DNA from: Plasmopara viticola
Taxonomy: Eukaryota > Oomycota > Peronosporomycetes > Peronosporales > Peronosporaceae
Length of the DNA stretch: 64,000 nucleotides
Assembly: GCA_001695595.3 (NCBI GenBank)
Contig: MBPM02000034.1
Location: forward strand, 62,001 to 126,000
Direction of reading: 5' to 3'
Shown: in pieces, positions 11,896-25,059 of the stretch
Layout of the letters: each line of letters starts with the position of its first letter
How positions within the stretch are numbered: the first letter of the stretch is position 1
Notes under the pieces: model-generated
What the model saw: only the letters and a program-made list of their open reading frames with translations
The model's database searches: none
What the model was told of the DNA's origin: nothing
Translations under genes and position numbers: made by a program

Positions 11896-13240
11896 GCGCG
11901 GGCAAAATCACTGCGTGAGGGCTGGAGCGTTGGCGATTTCCAACACTTGATAAAATATAGCCGAGTGGTGGCCCAATCGGTATTTGCACCGGTTTGCATA
12001 CTGAGGTTACATGATATAGGAATTATGTTTCTGCTGAAGTTGCGGTAGCAAATTTGCTCGCTTCTTCAAATGAAAGCGCAAAGCCAAAATACGATCATTA
12101 TGTATATTGAATAAATCATTTTTTGAGTTGTAATTTTTGCTGCTGCAGTATGAGCTAGCTGGCTTCGAGCCATGAAGAAATGCTTCATAACAGGCATTTT
12201 ATCGGTATTTATACCAATTTGAATCCAGCCTAAACTTTAGAGTTAAAATATTACGGCATATGATGGGACAAGAGTACTACTGCGCATGTCTTCCCGTAAT
12301 AATCGTGAGTAGTAGACGGTCATTAACCAAAATGTTTTTATTTGTGTGCATGCCCTTTGTGCAAAGTGCCGTGTGACTCCGTCACACAGTAGAAAGCTCT
12401 ACTCATACGCGGAAAGATTGACTACCTCACCATCTCAGAGGCTCCACGATGAAAATAATCTCTTTTTGCTCCCTTCAAACAAGAAGTTTGCGCTGTTATG
12501 GATTCTCTGCGCCAAAACCAATGGTTGCTTTAGCAGGCATTCCTGAGCCAAAACGCGTACCTTTACGAGAAAAGTCGGGCAGCACAGATCAACGCAACGT
12601 CCGCGGAAACGCCCTACTGCGAGGCCAAAGCCGGAAAATCATAAGGCTATTACTGGTAAGGGAGAGAAAGCATATTCACTTCCTTTGGATCTCAAAGCAG
12701 CTTTGATTTGAAAAAAATCAGGTGCGCGTATCGCTCTTTCTTACCTAGTGAAACAGTCTCAAATCTGGGCACTCACCCGTAATACCACTTTACTAGACAT
12801 GGAAACCAATAACGGGAAAAGTTAACATCTGTGCTTTTTCCGGCGAGCTTTGTTTGCTTAGCGCTCACGCTGTCTTGTCTGCGTGAGCTCAATATTATTT
12901 AATGATTATAGGCAGTTGGCGGCTTCTATTGTTAAAGCGCCACTTCCTGACTGTCATTAAGCCAGCTTTCGCCGCAATTATGTATCAAACAATCACAGAG
13001 AGTCACTATGATTACATTGGTAAATTTCTTGTGCGTATATTGCGCAAATAAATCCGATTCTTGATGTATCTCTTTTACCAAAGACCCTCTCAGATCATAA
13101 ATACATAATGTATACATAATTCTTCCCTACTGACGTGCTTTACAAATTCGTTGTTCTGATCTCTAATTCGTATAAAATGGGCACCTTATACAAAAAACTT
13201 CTCCGCCAAAGCTCTGCATCTTTTCCTCGCGACATGGGTG
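11896..13240. other. Intergenic, no gene recognised
   Basis: Upstream region of the bZIP gene followed by relic DNA. Short open frames at 12346-12706 on + overlap in two frames and have no recognisable domain. The first few hundred bases should contain the bZIP promoter, but no clear TCATTYYNCAWTTT-type initiator is visible. Nothing else can be supported. Confidence 0.5.
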
Positions 13241-13251
13241 ATAAATAATGT

Positions 13252-13273
13252 ACCTGATTTAAGTAAATCAGGT
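13252..13273. repeat. Short perfect inverted repeat
   Basis: Arms ACCTGATTT (13252-13260) and AAATCAGGT (13265-13273) are perfect reverse complements around a 4-base spacer. It lies in AT-rich, gene-free DNA. It could be a chance palindrome or the remnant of a transposon end. Confidence 0.5.
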
Positions 13274-13899
13274 GGTAATCTTTTGATATTCAATGTAACT
13301 TTGCATAGCACGGAGCTGCATGGTTTGATAGCTTTAACGCCATCCATCTGCTTATTAGACAATTTCTTGATGCTTGAACAGCGTTTGCTTAAAAAAAACC
13401 GCGCTTTCGCGTATTCATCACCATCGAGCTTAAAGCGATACAATTTAACAAATCAGTTGCTCTGGCTTGAATAACATTAGAAGGCTTAACCAAATCAGGC
13501 GATGTATATGGCCGTGTTGCCGTTAATCATCGACAAGCAAATAATAAAGTCGACGCTCATGAACGTCTAATAGTCCGTCGGCACGGGCAGGCTCTGCAAA
13601 ATGTTAAAAGTGTGAGCCCCAGCCATAATACTTTGGCAAGTATTACAAGTCCTCACATATTTGTCCACATGGAATGCCATTAATGTGTTGTGTAGTCCAA
13701 GTGGAACGTTTTCTTTCGGCTTGGATGACCGCCAATTGGATCTTCATATATCGACCGAAACTACGACTAAAATGAAACCTGATGGATTCTTTCTATAGAA
13801 TAGCAGATCCGTCGATTCATTCATAATGCTGCAACTGCCGGGGTCAATGGGTTAACTGCTTAACTTTGGCATTTGGAGTCTGTACATTAGTATTCATTC

Positions 13900-14700
13900 T
13901 ATATGTCTGATAAATACGTTTGTCAATAGAGTTTTCAGACTTGCTGATGTGAGTCAGCTCCTAACTTGTATTGTACAAACATATTAAGCTTAATAGACTC
14001 GTACTCAGCCGCAATTACATTCCGCGGAGGTTAATAAACATCTTGCCATTATTTGAAATAATTAGGGCATATATTATCATTTTTGGAATCGTCTAAGTTG
14101 ACCACCAAGGGCATATAACCAAGATAGTGCGTTTAAAACTTGACCAGGGCGTACTTTATGGCAAGTAGCTCTTTGTCGTGAACGAGATTGTATTGACCAG
14201 CAGCCTTAAGCTGTCTGGACTGGAACAAGATGACTCACTCATGTCTGTCCTTATTGAATTAGAGTGACGCGTTGCCGATGGCATAAGCAAAAGCGTGAAA
14301 AACAACACTAAATAACTTTTTTGTCCGGCAAACCCAGAGCGAGAGTCCGTTGGAGCTTTCCTTGTTGATTTTAGATGTCTTCCAAAGCTCGCTCAATACC
14401 ACCATACAAAGTATTTTCCGACCTAGGGATCGGACAAAGGCTTTGCGAGACCCACACAGCCAGCGTTATGCTTAAGCAAATTGCTGGCGGCATCTGAGAA
14501 TTTTTTTAATCATGTTGGGAACGTGGCGCACGCCAAGCCGGGACGGCCTTCACGCCTCCAAAGTCTGCTCAAACCTCATTTTTGCTCGCAACCTTCCAAA
14601 TCTGTTAAGCCCCTCTGCAGCAAAGCCACACTTGCCTTTTGGAATAACGATCATCAGTCCTTATGACACCGAAATCTCGACTTAGATGGCCTAATGGACC
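13900..14700 (-). pseudogene. Ty3/Gypsy reverse transcriptase/RNase H remnant
   Basis: The minus-strand reading of 14142-14219 gives a clear RNase H tract with the words SRQLKAAGQYNL and VHDKELLAIKYALV, the classic Gypsy RNase H region (SRQLxxAExNYxxHDKELLAIxxAL). Just upstream in the same direction, 14264-14291 reads as AYAIGNA, matching the SDASDxAIGxAL part of the same domain. Frameshifts separate the pieces. Neither LTR could be placed, so the outer bounds given are approximate. It is a third Gypsy relic in the window, independent of those at 22.9-28.3 and 30.7-34.4 kb. Confidence 0.6.
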
Positions 14701-17700
14701 CCAGAGCGAGCTATCTCTTTCAGAGCGGCTATGAACAAATATATATAGTCTTTTTAGTCAAAGCCCTTGATGGTCGAAACAATTGCGCAATCAGACTATT
14801 AAGCATTTTGAGGCAGTTGATAGCACCTGTGGCCTTAACAACCGTTCACAAAGCATGCCTCTAGGGATTGAAACCACCGTGGCGGCGTATCTGACTTCTT
14901 TGTATGGAGTTAACTTCAAAAGCCAATGAGCAAATTCTTAAACAACACGTCGGTTTCTAGAAATAATGTTTGTGCAAATATCGTTGCAGTTTTTAGCATA
15001 AGGAAGTCGCCACTTTCTGTCGATTTTCGAGGGGTGATATGTGCAAAATTTTGACCTCCTTTTCATGCTATCTTTTGTCGTTTCGGCAAGGAATGCATAA
15101 ATGAGCTCACCTAACTATCGTGGCAGTGATGCTTGCCTAATGACACAGCACATCGTGCCTGACAAGAGATCAATCTTAAGCTCAATTCCGTAAACCCAAT
15201 TGGAGCATTGGTGTTGAGTCTTTGAACACCCCATCCGAATGGTTTTCTAATACAAGACATACTGCATACTTGAGATTTAACAGAATCTTTGAGCCAAAGC
15301 TTAAAGTGCGCTGTCCATAAGGCAAAATTTAGAAGTCTTTACATAGGACGAACGAGGTGCATACCTGTTTCCCAAAAAAGTTTCGTAATTCGGAGCACCA
15401 CCACTATATATATACTCAGCCAAGAGGTCTCTAAGGATTATCACTTTGACATATCTGGCAATAATTTCAATTAAAGCGCTCTCATCGCGACACAACGCTC
15501 ACTAGAAAAACATTATTACTGTTTATAGACAAATTGCCAAATATCGTTGCAGATAGGTCAGTAATCTTTGTATGCTAGATACATAGGGTTTGATCGATCA
15601 TCGCATCTCAATTCTTTTTTGACTGATCTATGCTACTAGCTTTTCTTATTTATTTTGTTGCCCTCCAGTGAGCGTATCTTACTTACTCGCGGAAGTTTGT
15701 TACCCGCAATTATTGGTACTTTGAAGAGCCATGTTGCCCACTGCTTTTTGCAACTCTGGGGTACGTAGTCTGTGGTACGCGTTTGTGAGAATTAGTACTC
15801 GCACACATGTAAAGCTGGGCTACCCACTTATGAACATTTTTTGTGTTCCCACACGATAGTGCTGCTAACAAAATTTGTTTACCTTCTAATGTAGGTTGCA
15901 AATATCGTCACAGGTATATAAACCCATACCTGTTGTGTGAAAATCATTACCTTAAATACATCTCATATTCATGCTAGCGAATACTTGCTCGGGCTTTCTT
16001 CTGGCCGACACACTCTGATCATGCAAGTTTTAGCTGGTCAATACAAATCATATTACGCTGAAGGTCATCACGACGAGTAGGTTTATATATGTTCTTAAGC
16101 CTTTGAAATAAACATACGTCAATTTGCTCGAAATTTAAAATCACTTTTGCTATCGTAATGAGAAGGCTAGGTAACGCAGCATAGCGGTGTAGCAGCTCCG
16201 AAATTTAAGATTTGATACCCATTAGCATTTTTTTTTGTTTCCTAACATGAATTTTTATCTTTGCAATATGGTTGCTCTACGGACCAAACGCCCGAAATCG
16301 ACACGCCTTTTGTGACAAAAGTTCTGAGGTGAAAGAGAATCTAATCCAACAGGTAGTTGTAGCTTGAAATAATTAGTAACAATATATTTATTAGCGGCAA
16401 ATGTAGATCTTACAACCTTACAAGGATATATTAGCATAATGTATAAGATGAACTCGCAGCAAGCAATTCCTAAGTCTCAGGATGTCACCTGAATCAACTC
16501 GCCCAATATTAGGGCTAGTTGAAGCGGTAAGAAATCGTAGCATAAAGCCAATCTCTTGAGCCAAGAGCTGGTTTGCCAAAAAAAGGGCCATGGATAACGG
16601 CGATTCCTGCTGCAGGAAATGCTCCTATCAAGGTTGAGGACGATCGTTCTGCGCATCTGCTGCTCCTTGGTCTGCGTGACTTGTCCTTCTTCGGTGATTC
16701 GAAGAATAACTAAAATGGATATGATTCCGCTGAAACAGCAAAATAATTTTAAGTGCATATCCAAAGTTATTGGTAGTACCAAAAGATACCGATGTATTTT
16801 AAAAATAGTTCTCAATTTGCAATTTATTTCACAGGCCAATCTTCTAAGACCGGAGACAGTGAACGGAAATTCACACTGGAGTCAATGTTTTGCTTACACG
16901 GGTAGATTAACTATTAATTTTTTACTCTCTTTTCCGCTTATCAAGTTACTCTTTGTCGTCATTTGAGCCTGCATGTTCACTACTCTCCCAAGCAAAATTA
17001 AGAGTTGATATTGAAAGTGACGGCTGAATTACAAGTCCACTGCAATTGTAGCACAATTTAAGCTCAAACGATCAGGTCTCAAGCGCGGTCGCAAGAGGTT
17101 TATTAGGTACTTTTCAATAGCCTGCATTAAGCATGTGTTTTTGTTGCGGTAAACACGTGGAGGTGACGTCTCGATTCCCGAGTGTGGCAACCCAACCAAT
17201 TGGCATGTAAGCAATTAGCAAGTAGTCAGCAAGCGATCAAGCCTGCGATCTAAGCACATTCAGCGGTCGAGTAAGTGGGTAATCCGAGACTTTCTCATCG
17301 TCTTGCCAAGCCGCAGTCGATAAACACTATCTGCCTTACCAAGTCAAGAGTGAGGAGAGGAGATAAGCAAACTCATCACGGAAACTAAGTGAGGCCCATA
17401 AGCAAATCTACAGGCTAAAGAAAGTGTCGTCTTTGTTGGTCAAAGGTCCGGGGCATAATGTGCTATAGAGCCTCGAATGTTTAAGAAGCCACCCCATAAA
17501 ATAGGTTGTACGGCTAATGTCAAAACCCTACAGAGGTTTCAGGTAACGAGGTGGTTCGGGAAGGAGTTGGATTGTCTATAAAGTTGGAAGAATTTTTGCA
17601 ATACTTTGCATAAAACGAGTGCCCGATATTATGCGATCGTATGGGCAAAAGTCTTTCATCATCCCATGTCTAAAGAGATTGAAGTGTAGAAGAATGATGT

Positions 17701-19440
17701 TAAATATGGCATCATTTAATTGATGTATTTATGTACTATTAATCTTAAGAAGTGACGAATATTGTTATCCAAACTATGACAGGGTATCTTAATTTTCGTG
17801 GTGCTTTTTTCAGCATCTTATTATGCATAACCCGTACAAGTTCTAGTGTAAGATGATAAAGATCCTTGTGTGGAAGTCTTTTATCAGCGCCTCAAGTACG
17901 TAGCTGGTAAGATCGGTTATAACGGGACTGCGGTCGCCAATGCTTTAAAAAGCGTGAGTCCAAATCTCGTGACTGATCTTTATTGTATACTAACGAGTTA
18001 ACGAGTCAATAAATGCAATCCTGTGTATAATCAGGGTCTGGACTTGATGACATTTCTAAAGTACGAGTCAAGCTCAGCCTGGAAATTACACGGCAGTCCA
18101 GCATAAATTTGCCATGCCGTCGAATGACGAATCGGTGCTTGTAGAATACATTTCGCTACATAAATAACTATCAATACCAATACTTACACTTCGGTATACA
18201 AAATGACTCTTTCTTTAATGTTGGTAAACCCTCTCGTGGTGTAAACATTTCAGATGCTATCAAGCATCGTAATTTTTCTTATGAACAGTGCATATAAGAT
18301 TATATTCTGTAATTCTATCAAATTCCTCTACTCGATCTTTTTTTCTAATTGATGCTCGGTACATTACATAACATATGTTTTTGATATCATTTGGCGTAAC
18401 ACACACTGAAATTGTGTGATGCCACCACACTTTTTCCCGTCACGACTCATACTTCCTTGAGTCAATTTGAAAATACTCGTTTTTTATTAACCAAACCACA
18501 ATCGTGACTTAAACTTTTTTAAGTAGCTCATATAACAAATTGAATATTCCACACAGCTCATTCCAAATACAAATTCCTAGCCAACCGTCCACCTTATCAT
18601 TCGCACCAAGCTTTAAGCCATTAATATTCGTATAGACTGTAGAGATCGCCGGCGATACTTTGCGCAAATTTTAAGGCGAAATGGAAAAACAAAAGCTTAA
18701 CGTGTCCAGAACAGCATAAATTAAATATTTTTACTCAAAACCTAGACGAAAAAACTCAATCCAATCACAACTAGATTTCATCGAGGCACTACTATTTTTG
18801 CGCAGAGTGCCTTGCAGGCGACGTGAAATTTGCTAACTGTCGACTGCTCAAAATCCTTCATCTTAAAATTATTTGTCTCGCGATAAGTGACAACGTTATC
18901 CGTTGCGATCATGAAATTGACTTTACCTAATTCTATAGGAATCATTCATAAACGGTATAAACTTCGGAAAGCTGTCTCTCAGGCATCAGATGCACCCAAT
19001 GTTTCGTGCTTCTTTTAGCTTTAAAAATATCCAGTTTTAACGATATAAGCTCGGCTTTACGCGAAGACCGGTATAAAACAAAATTACCTATGTCGGATGG
19101 GGGATGAGTGATGACCAACACTATGTTATTTTCTATTTTAAGGTCATACTGATCATTAAGTGATGACCAAGAAAGTGACAAAAGAGTCGATCTATTGCTT
19201 CGTTATAAGCGGAGATCAAGCAGAAATGTCACTCCTGCTCTAAAGACTGCACTTGTCAATTCTCCTAAGCGTTAGGCAATTTCATTAATGCCGAGCGCTT
19301 CCCAATAAGCAGCTTTAGCTAAGAAGTTTCTGAGAGAGTCTCCACTCAGCCCAATAAATGGTGCTCTTAGTACAATCTAAGGGTAACCTAAATGTTCAGA
19401 TTGCTTGATGCGTAACAGTAAGAATCACTCGGCTGTATGA
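14701..19440. other. Gene-free relic DNA
   Basis: About 4.7 kb of AT-rich sequence without a supportable gene. Open frames at 16477-16839 (-) and 16619-16966 (+) overlap each other and carry no family motif. The word CAAATATCGT recurs at about 14976, 15538 and 15901, which hints at old terminal repeats or a common element end, but boundaries could not be drawn. Confidence 0.5.
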
Positions 19441-19443
19441 TTA

Positions 19444-20160
19444 CTAGAGAATATTTACCGCTACAGGGTTGATGATGATTATAAAAATCCAGCCCAGTTT
19501 AGAGTTCATAGTATAGTAGTTTGTATTATTCTTGAAATTTGAAGCATTTTTTATGCGGATGGTACCTAAGTGCTTGTGTGTGGAGAGTCCGCGTGGTGTA
19601 CGGAGCAGATCAGCGTATTGCTGGACATCATGGTTGGCGTCGGACACGTAATAACCATCCAAAATACTCTCTTTTTGTCAAATCAATATTATATAACTGA
19701 AAATATTTTTTGCGAAGCGGCGACGTTCAATTTTGGGCAAATTGCATATCCACTCGTCAACAGTAATATTTTTTCTGTCAGCTTCGCGGATCTATTCCAG
19801 CTGGTAGGGCACACTTTGAGTTTGTGCAATCTTGCAACATCTGGCGTAAATTAAAAAGAATTGGCCCAATGGACTGTAAAATTGTCACCATAATAGAGAT
19901 ATCAAAAGCCAATTTGATAAATTTTATTGCTACAATGGAAGGCTTAGACTGAAGCACGGAACGGTAATGTCCGACAATACACCAGAAGCCTAGCCCATGC
20001 GTATCGATAACGATGATAAAAGCAATCCATGTCGCGCCTAAGCAGCCAACGCACGGTACACGACAGCTGTTGCAAGTCACAGTGAGTGGTAGTCCACCTC
20101 ATACGGTAGATCACTAATTTGTAGACCCTTACTGACATATACTTTTTGTTATTTTGCTGC
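19444..20160 (-). pseudogene. Decayed membrane-protein gene, unknown family
   Basis: On the minus strand a 100-codon frame (20080-19778) holds three strongly hydrophobic stretches, including tracts around WIAFIIVIDTHGLGFWCIVG and FDISIMVTILQSIGPILF. After a stop, a different frame at about 19780-19695 remains open and reads like the soluble continuation (words TVDEWICNLPKIERRRFAKN), and a third open frame, 19662-19444, follows. Such amphipathic, low-repeat composition resembles real protein more than random DNA. I recognise no named family; it may be a dead copy of an oomycete-specific multi-span membrane protein. At least two frame breaks make it non-functional unless introns explain them. 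Confidence 0.4.
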
Positions 20161-20339
20161 AACTGCTTAACAAATAGTCTGATTTTTTCCTGTCCTTCCC
20201 TCTATAAGATATAGCAGAATTGCCCTGTAGTTTTGGCGTAGTCTATTTGCTTTTAAAACTTTACGATTGCGTTTAGCATATTAACGTCTCTCAGAGGATT
20301 TTGTACTTTACACTTTCTTTAATTTTCACTCGTGGTTTT

Positions 20340-20466
20340 TTATTTTGAACAAGCCTAATCTTATGTAAGAGCACAAATGGTGTGCTGCTGATGAGGCGTT
20401 TCTTACTTTGAAAAAGTCTGATCTCATGTAAGAGCACAAAAGGTATGCTGCTGATATGGCTCGGAA
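20340..20466. repeat. Two-copy tandem repeat, 63-bp period
   Basis: Two diverged units with a period of exactly 63 bases; both contain ATGTAAGAGCACAAA and GTGCTGCTGAT / ATGCTGCTGAT. On the minus strand an open frame (20485-20291) reads the repeat as a 21-residue unit with the words SIPFVLLHEIRL and STPFVLLHKIRL. The period is a multiple of three, so a coding origin is possible, but no domain is recognised. Confidence 0.7.
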
Positions 20467-20485
20467 TGCTAATGACGAAATGCAC

Positions 20486-21050
20486 CGCTTTCGGCTATTT
20501 TAGCTTCTTTTGAGCACATGTATGACTTATCGACCAACATACGTTCGATGTGTAGGCATCAAACCACATTTGAATTATATTAACCTTACAGCATCTCCCA
20601 CGGTTTCAACAATAAAGGATAAGCGACGGTCATACTCTTAATTCCAATTTGTTGCTTAACGTATAAAGCTTCTCGATGTGCAAAGACTTGTTTCTTGTAA
20701 GAAATATTTTTGAAAATAGGACACTTAATCTTGCGATCACGTGCGAAATTTACGACTCATACGGCTACGCAGCACGCTTCTCTTCGAAATTGGTAAGTTT
20801 CGCAGAGTGTAAGTGAGTAGTCGGTACAAAAGATATTAGAGGCAAAGTAAAACAGTACAATTCTTTAACATAAAAGCTTAACGTATGATCTCGTGGGGAT
20901 TGGACAATTTTCAAATCATATTCGGAACGTGATCGAGTGGTATTATTGGGTATCGTGTCAACATCGCGCGAGGCCGCAAATGTAACTTTTAATGTTGACT
21001 TACGTATCTAAACATCACAGGAGAACTAAAAAGACAGATAGAATCGGTCG
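20486..21050. other. Gene-free stretch
   Basis: AT-rich DNA with no open frame of note, no recognisable element end and no RNA gene. Confidence 0.4.
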
Positions 21051-21059
21051 TCGGGCTAA

Positions 21060-21760
21060 AAATTCTTGCAAACGATATGGAGACGCTAATTGGTATGCCG
21101 TTTGAGCAATCAATTCGAAAATGCATATTATTTTGGTAGTCAGAACAAGCAAGGTAAATTCGCTTCGAACTAGCGAGATAAAGTTATTCGTATATGAACT
21201 AAGCAAGATAGATCTCAGCTAATTATCCAAAGCATAACACTAAATACCAACGCTGATTCTAGCCAGATGCGCCATATGATAGGGCGTGCTTACAAGTCTT
21301 TCAGCATGCCGAAACACAAGATCGAAAACTCTTCAATTCCAACCCTTACAGGCTTCCCAACGTTATGATTTTTGCAAGTTCATTGATGTACTCAGCTGCG
21401 CTGACGCAACGTCTTCATTACACAATTATGCCAGAAAGTGCTACTAGCCGTACGCTAAGACCACACTAATTGAACAACATTGTGGACGAAGAAAAAGTCT
21501 CGACCTTGCGTCAAATCTTGAAAATATGCTCACGATGCTGATATCTTGATCAATAGAGTACTGTCATGGCACTTGACTCTATGCTGGCTGGGCGATGATC
21601 TAACCTGGAAGGCAAAATTAGCAGCTAGACCATTCTTGCTGTGAAGTGTACCAAGTTTGATTAAAAGAACTTGGGGACGATTGCAACAAGAACCATTTCT
21701 TTGGAAACAAAAACTTGGCGTCGATCGCTTCAAAATATTTAGGTTGATCATACGGGTTTT
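21060..21760 (+). repeat. Dispersed repeat family A, copy 4
   Basis: Starts with ATGGAGACGCTAATTGGTAT near 21076, continues with GCTGCGCTGACGCAACGTCT near 21400, AAAGTCTCGACCTTGCG near 21490 and the core GGGGACGATTGCAACAAGAA near 21672. Block order and direction match the copies at 5.5-7.9 kb. Open frames are short and broken. Confidence 0.4.
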
Positions 21761-22946
21761 CTAATTCGTGAACAGATAGTGACAAATTTTGATGGATTAA
21801 CCTGGACCATACGCGTGTAGTTGAAGTATATGGCTGGTTCCCATGCAGAAGTCTGTGGAAGCGGGATCTAAATCCATATATTAACTATAAGTGAATAAAT
21901 AAGTGGTCTCTTTAAATATTAAATTAAATTGCAGCGTAATACAGACAAGGAGCACGCGATCGTTGGTGGATTTATTCAGCCTAGATATGTAAGAACGCTG
22001 AGGCGTAAGACACGTAATCAGAACGAAGGAGCTGAATTTATTCTTAATGAGAAGGAAATGTCTCTCTGGCAAGGTGTTGAAGGGCCAAGAAAGAGGCTTT
22101 AAATGTCGAGTTCAGCATTGACACGGTACGGCCACAGTAACCAGGGCACTGAGTGACAACTGCCGGGCTGGTAGCTGATTCAAAGGATCTGGAGACATGC
22201 CGAAAAACGGCAATACCGCTCGGCTATGCGCTTATAAGCCTTTCATTTCGTGTAAGTATAAGTTAGATGCAGTCCTTTAATGATTTTCTGGACAGCTGGA
22301 GTAGTTTTACCATGAAAAATGATCGTCTATTCATAAACTGCAAAAGGCAAATTGCTAAATTTTTTCTTACTAAAGTAGAATGATGTATGCCGAAATAGGT
22401 TGATACAAATACTCCAGACAAAAGTGACACACAGGTCCGTGCTAACACCGCGAAGTAAGCTTGAAGATGTATACAAATCTCCACAGCCTGCTAAAGCACA
22501 TACTCGCGAATACTCTGAGTTTGTTCTGCATCAGCTTCCCATTGTCGTGGTTGATGCGAGCAACTAGTGATCTTGGCCGAGCTCATTCAAACCCTTGACG
22601 GTTAACCTAAGCTTAAACGAGGAAGTTTAAGCATATGCTTCACGATGTTAATTATGAACTGACTCGGCACACAACTCAAGCACTAGTGCTTTGTCGCTCT
22701 AATACTGGACAGCTGGATCGTTTACTGCAAATTCGATTGTAAATGTCTTTTGGAGGTGGAAAAAAGAATGTTAGCGACAATTCAAACACGTATCATTTTT
22801 GAAAATTCTACCTGCATCACTGCTTTAAAATGCTGAGCCTGCCAGCAAGTTCTTTCACTCTTGACTATATTTTAACCATTAGGAGATAAAAAATGAGACG
22901 ATAGACCTACATCAAACGCATACAGTGAAGTATAGAGTTGTTACTT

Positions 22947-23364
22947 TGTAACAAAGTCGCGAAGGAAGTCGACAGCTGGACGAGACTGAGACACGGGCGA
23001 GGTGAAGTCGTAGAAGAGAAGGAGTGTTCGTTGCTTAGAGCAATTTGAGAAGTGATATTAAATGAAGAGCTCTTACGACATATTTTCTTGCTACAGCCTA
23101 AGTGGTGGCTCTCAGCCATTTACTGCTACCATCCTTAAAGCTACCCTTCTTCTTTAATTCCTCTGGCTTTTTACACATTCTAGATTACTTTCAGCCAATA
23201 AGGCTCTTGTTTTTCAATGATTATCGACCATCTAGGACTGTCTTCTGTTCGAAGAATGTATAATCACCTATGCCTACTAATGCATACATATTTTGGGAGC
23301 AAATTAATCATATTGCGTGAAAGCCGTTACCAGCAAAACTGCCGGTTTCGACCGTTCTGTCACA
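22947..23364 (-). repeat. 3' LTR of the chromovirus
   Basis: 418 bp. On the element strand it begins TGTGACAG and ends GTTACA. It aligns along its length with 27850-28268; shared tracts include GGGCGAGGTGAAGTCGTAGA, GTGGCTCTCAGC and AAAACTGCCGGT. Clearly diverged between the two copies, which implies an old insertion. Confidence 0.8.
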
Positions 23365-23409
23365 TCACCTTCCTTTCAGAGGCTGCCTTTTTCTAAACAA
23401 AAGGGCTCA

Positions 23410-23740
23410 TCCTTTGGGATTCCCATTAGAGATCGATCAGTCCGGCAATCTGTTTAAAATTTTCCACTGGCTCTCAAGTGGCTCCCTATTTGGTTTCACC
23501 AACCCACCAAACTTTTTACTGTATGTTTCCCTTACTCTTACGATGTACAACACCGGCTCAAACGAGTTGTCCTCCGGGCAATTGGCCAATATGTCCTTAT
23601 TCATCTTTTGTCGACGCGTGGGGTCCTCGCAAAACGACTTCAAAAGTAAAGTGTGAGATACTGGGTGCAGCTTCAGCTTTTTAATAATCCTAACCTCGCG
23701 AAACTCTCTTTCCGATCGGATATCGGTCAACATATCCTAG
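23410..23740 (-). pseudogene. Integrase tail and chromodomain of the chromovirus
   Basis: Minus-strand reading gives a KVGDMVLLDGKY tract just upstream (about 23800-23850), typical of the Gypsy integrase C-terminus, then at 23430-23540 a chromodomain pattern (KVWWVGETK, then EPVENFKQIAGLIDL) broken by stops and one frame change. Chromodomains at this place direct integration into chromatin in chromoviruses; here it is decayed. Confidence 0.65.
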
Positions 23741-25059
23741 CGCGAGTTTCTTTGACTGAGCAAAACGTTTGTGTTGAACATTCATATATTTGCCGTCCAA
23801 AAGCACCATATCGCCAACTTTAAAGTCTTGGACAAGTCTATTCTAGTCATAATAGTACTTTTGAGCTCTTGTGCGTCGCTCATCCGGGACTGTGCGATCA
23901 TGAGTAAAGTCTCTTGACTTGTTCTAGTTTCCATCATATGGAATCTTCGATTTTATGCCACATTGTTAAACATATAAAGTAATGGTCGCGTCAATTAATG
24001 GCTATCGCAGCCAAATGCCTGATTGACGACATTTTGCAGGGAATCTCGAATAGAACGATTTGTTCTAGGGTTCTAGAGTCTACAGTCGTGGCGTCTCATC
24101 TTCACCAGGTTGATGCAAAAAAATTCCGTCCTGCGATTAGCGCTTTGGCACATCATCTCCTCTTTTTAGCAGCTCAATATGTAGTGTAGGTCTCTATTTC
24201 GCGTATACATCGTCTTTGCGGATTGACCATCTGTGACCTTGTTTGTCCTGCATGTCGCCACGATCTCGCAATTCTTAGCCGCTTCCTGTAGCTCTAGCAA
24301 GCTAATTTGGGCAGCATTACTATCAAATTCAGGATTGCGTGATAGTGCATTAGCCACGGTGCTAATTTTATCGGGAATCCACTCGAACAAAGGCTGAAAT
24401 TTAGCAAGATCATTGAACCATCAAGCTACTTTGCAATTTCTAGTAGGATCATTCTAATACTTTTTGATTCGTTTCTACCGAAAATGGTCGATCGAAAAGC
24501 TGTATACACTATACTTTAAGCGCATGCATAATTGCAACTAGCTCACGAACAGGGTGGTTCAACATGGCTTCATCTTTCGACCAGTAAAAGCAATTGGATG
24601 CTCTTGCTCTTACTCCTTTTGATGCAAGACTCTCCCTATCGCAAAAATTAAGGCATATATTCGTATATCAAATGGTTATAAAAAGTTTGAAAGACTTGAA
24701 TAAATAAAAGCGTCAAACGACGCTTGTGTCCGGTGAAGCAGCGTAGCTGATCGTCCGAGAGCTAGATCACTTCTGAGGACATTTTTTCCTCATACTGTCG
24801 TGAAGTGGTCTTGCAAATTGCGCAAAGTTTTTGCAAATACTCTAGACATAGACTGTAGTGCCTAAGAGGCACTTCGTCTGCTTCTTTATTTTGAGCACAG
24901 GCCATTCTGTAATGATTCTAATCTTGCTTGGGTCCGCTCGAATGCCATTTCGTCCGACAAAGTCTTCAAGGCATGGAATTCATTTCAAAATTGGCACTTG
25001 ACGACTTGAAGTAAAGTTGCCTTTCTTTGCACCGTTTGAGTACACGGTAAATAGCCGTT

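Noticed and set aside
10618..11950. Several plus-strand frames of 84-170 codons
   Set aside because: Antisense shadows of the bZIP gene.
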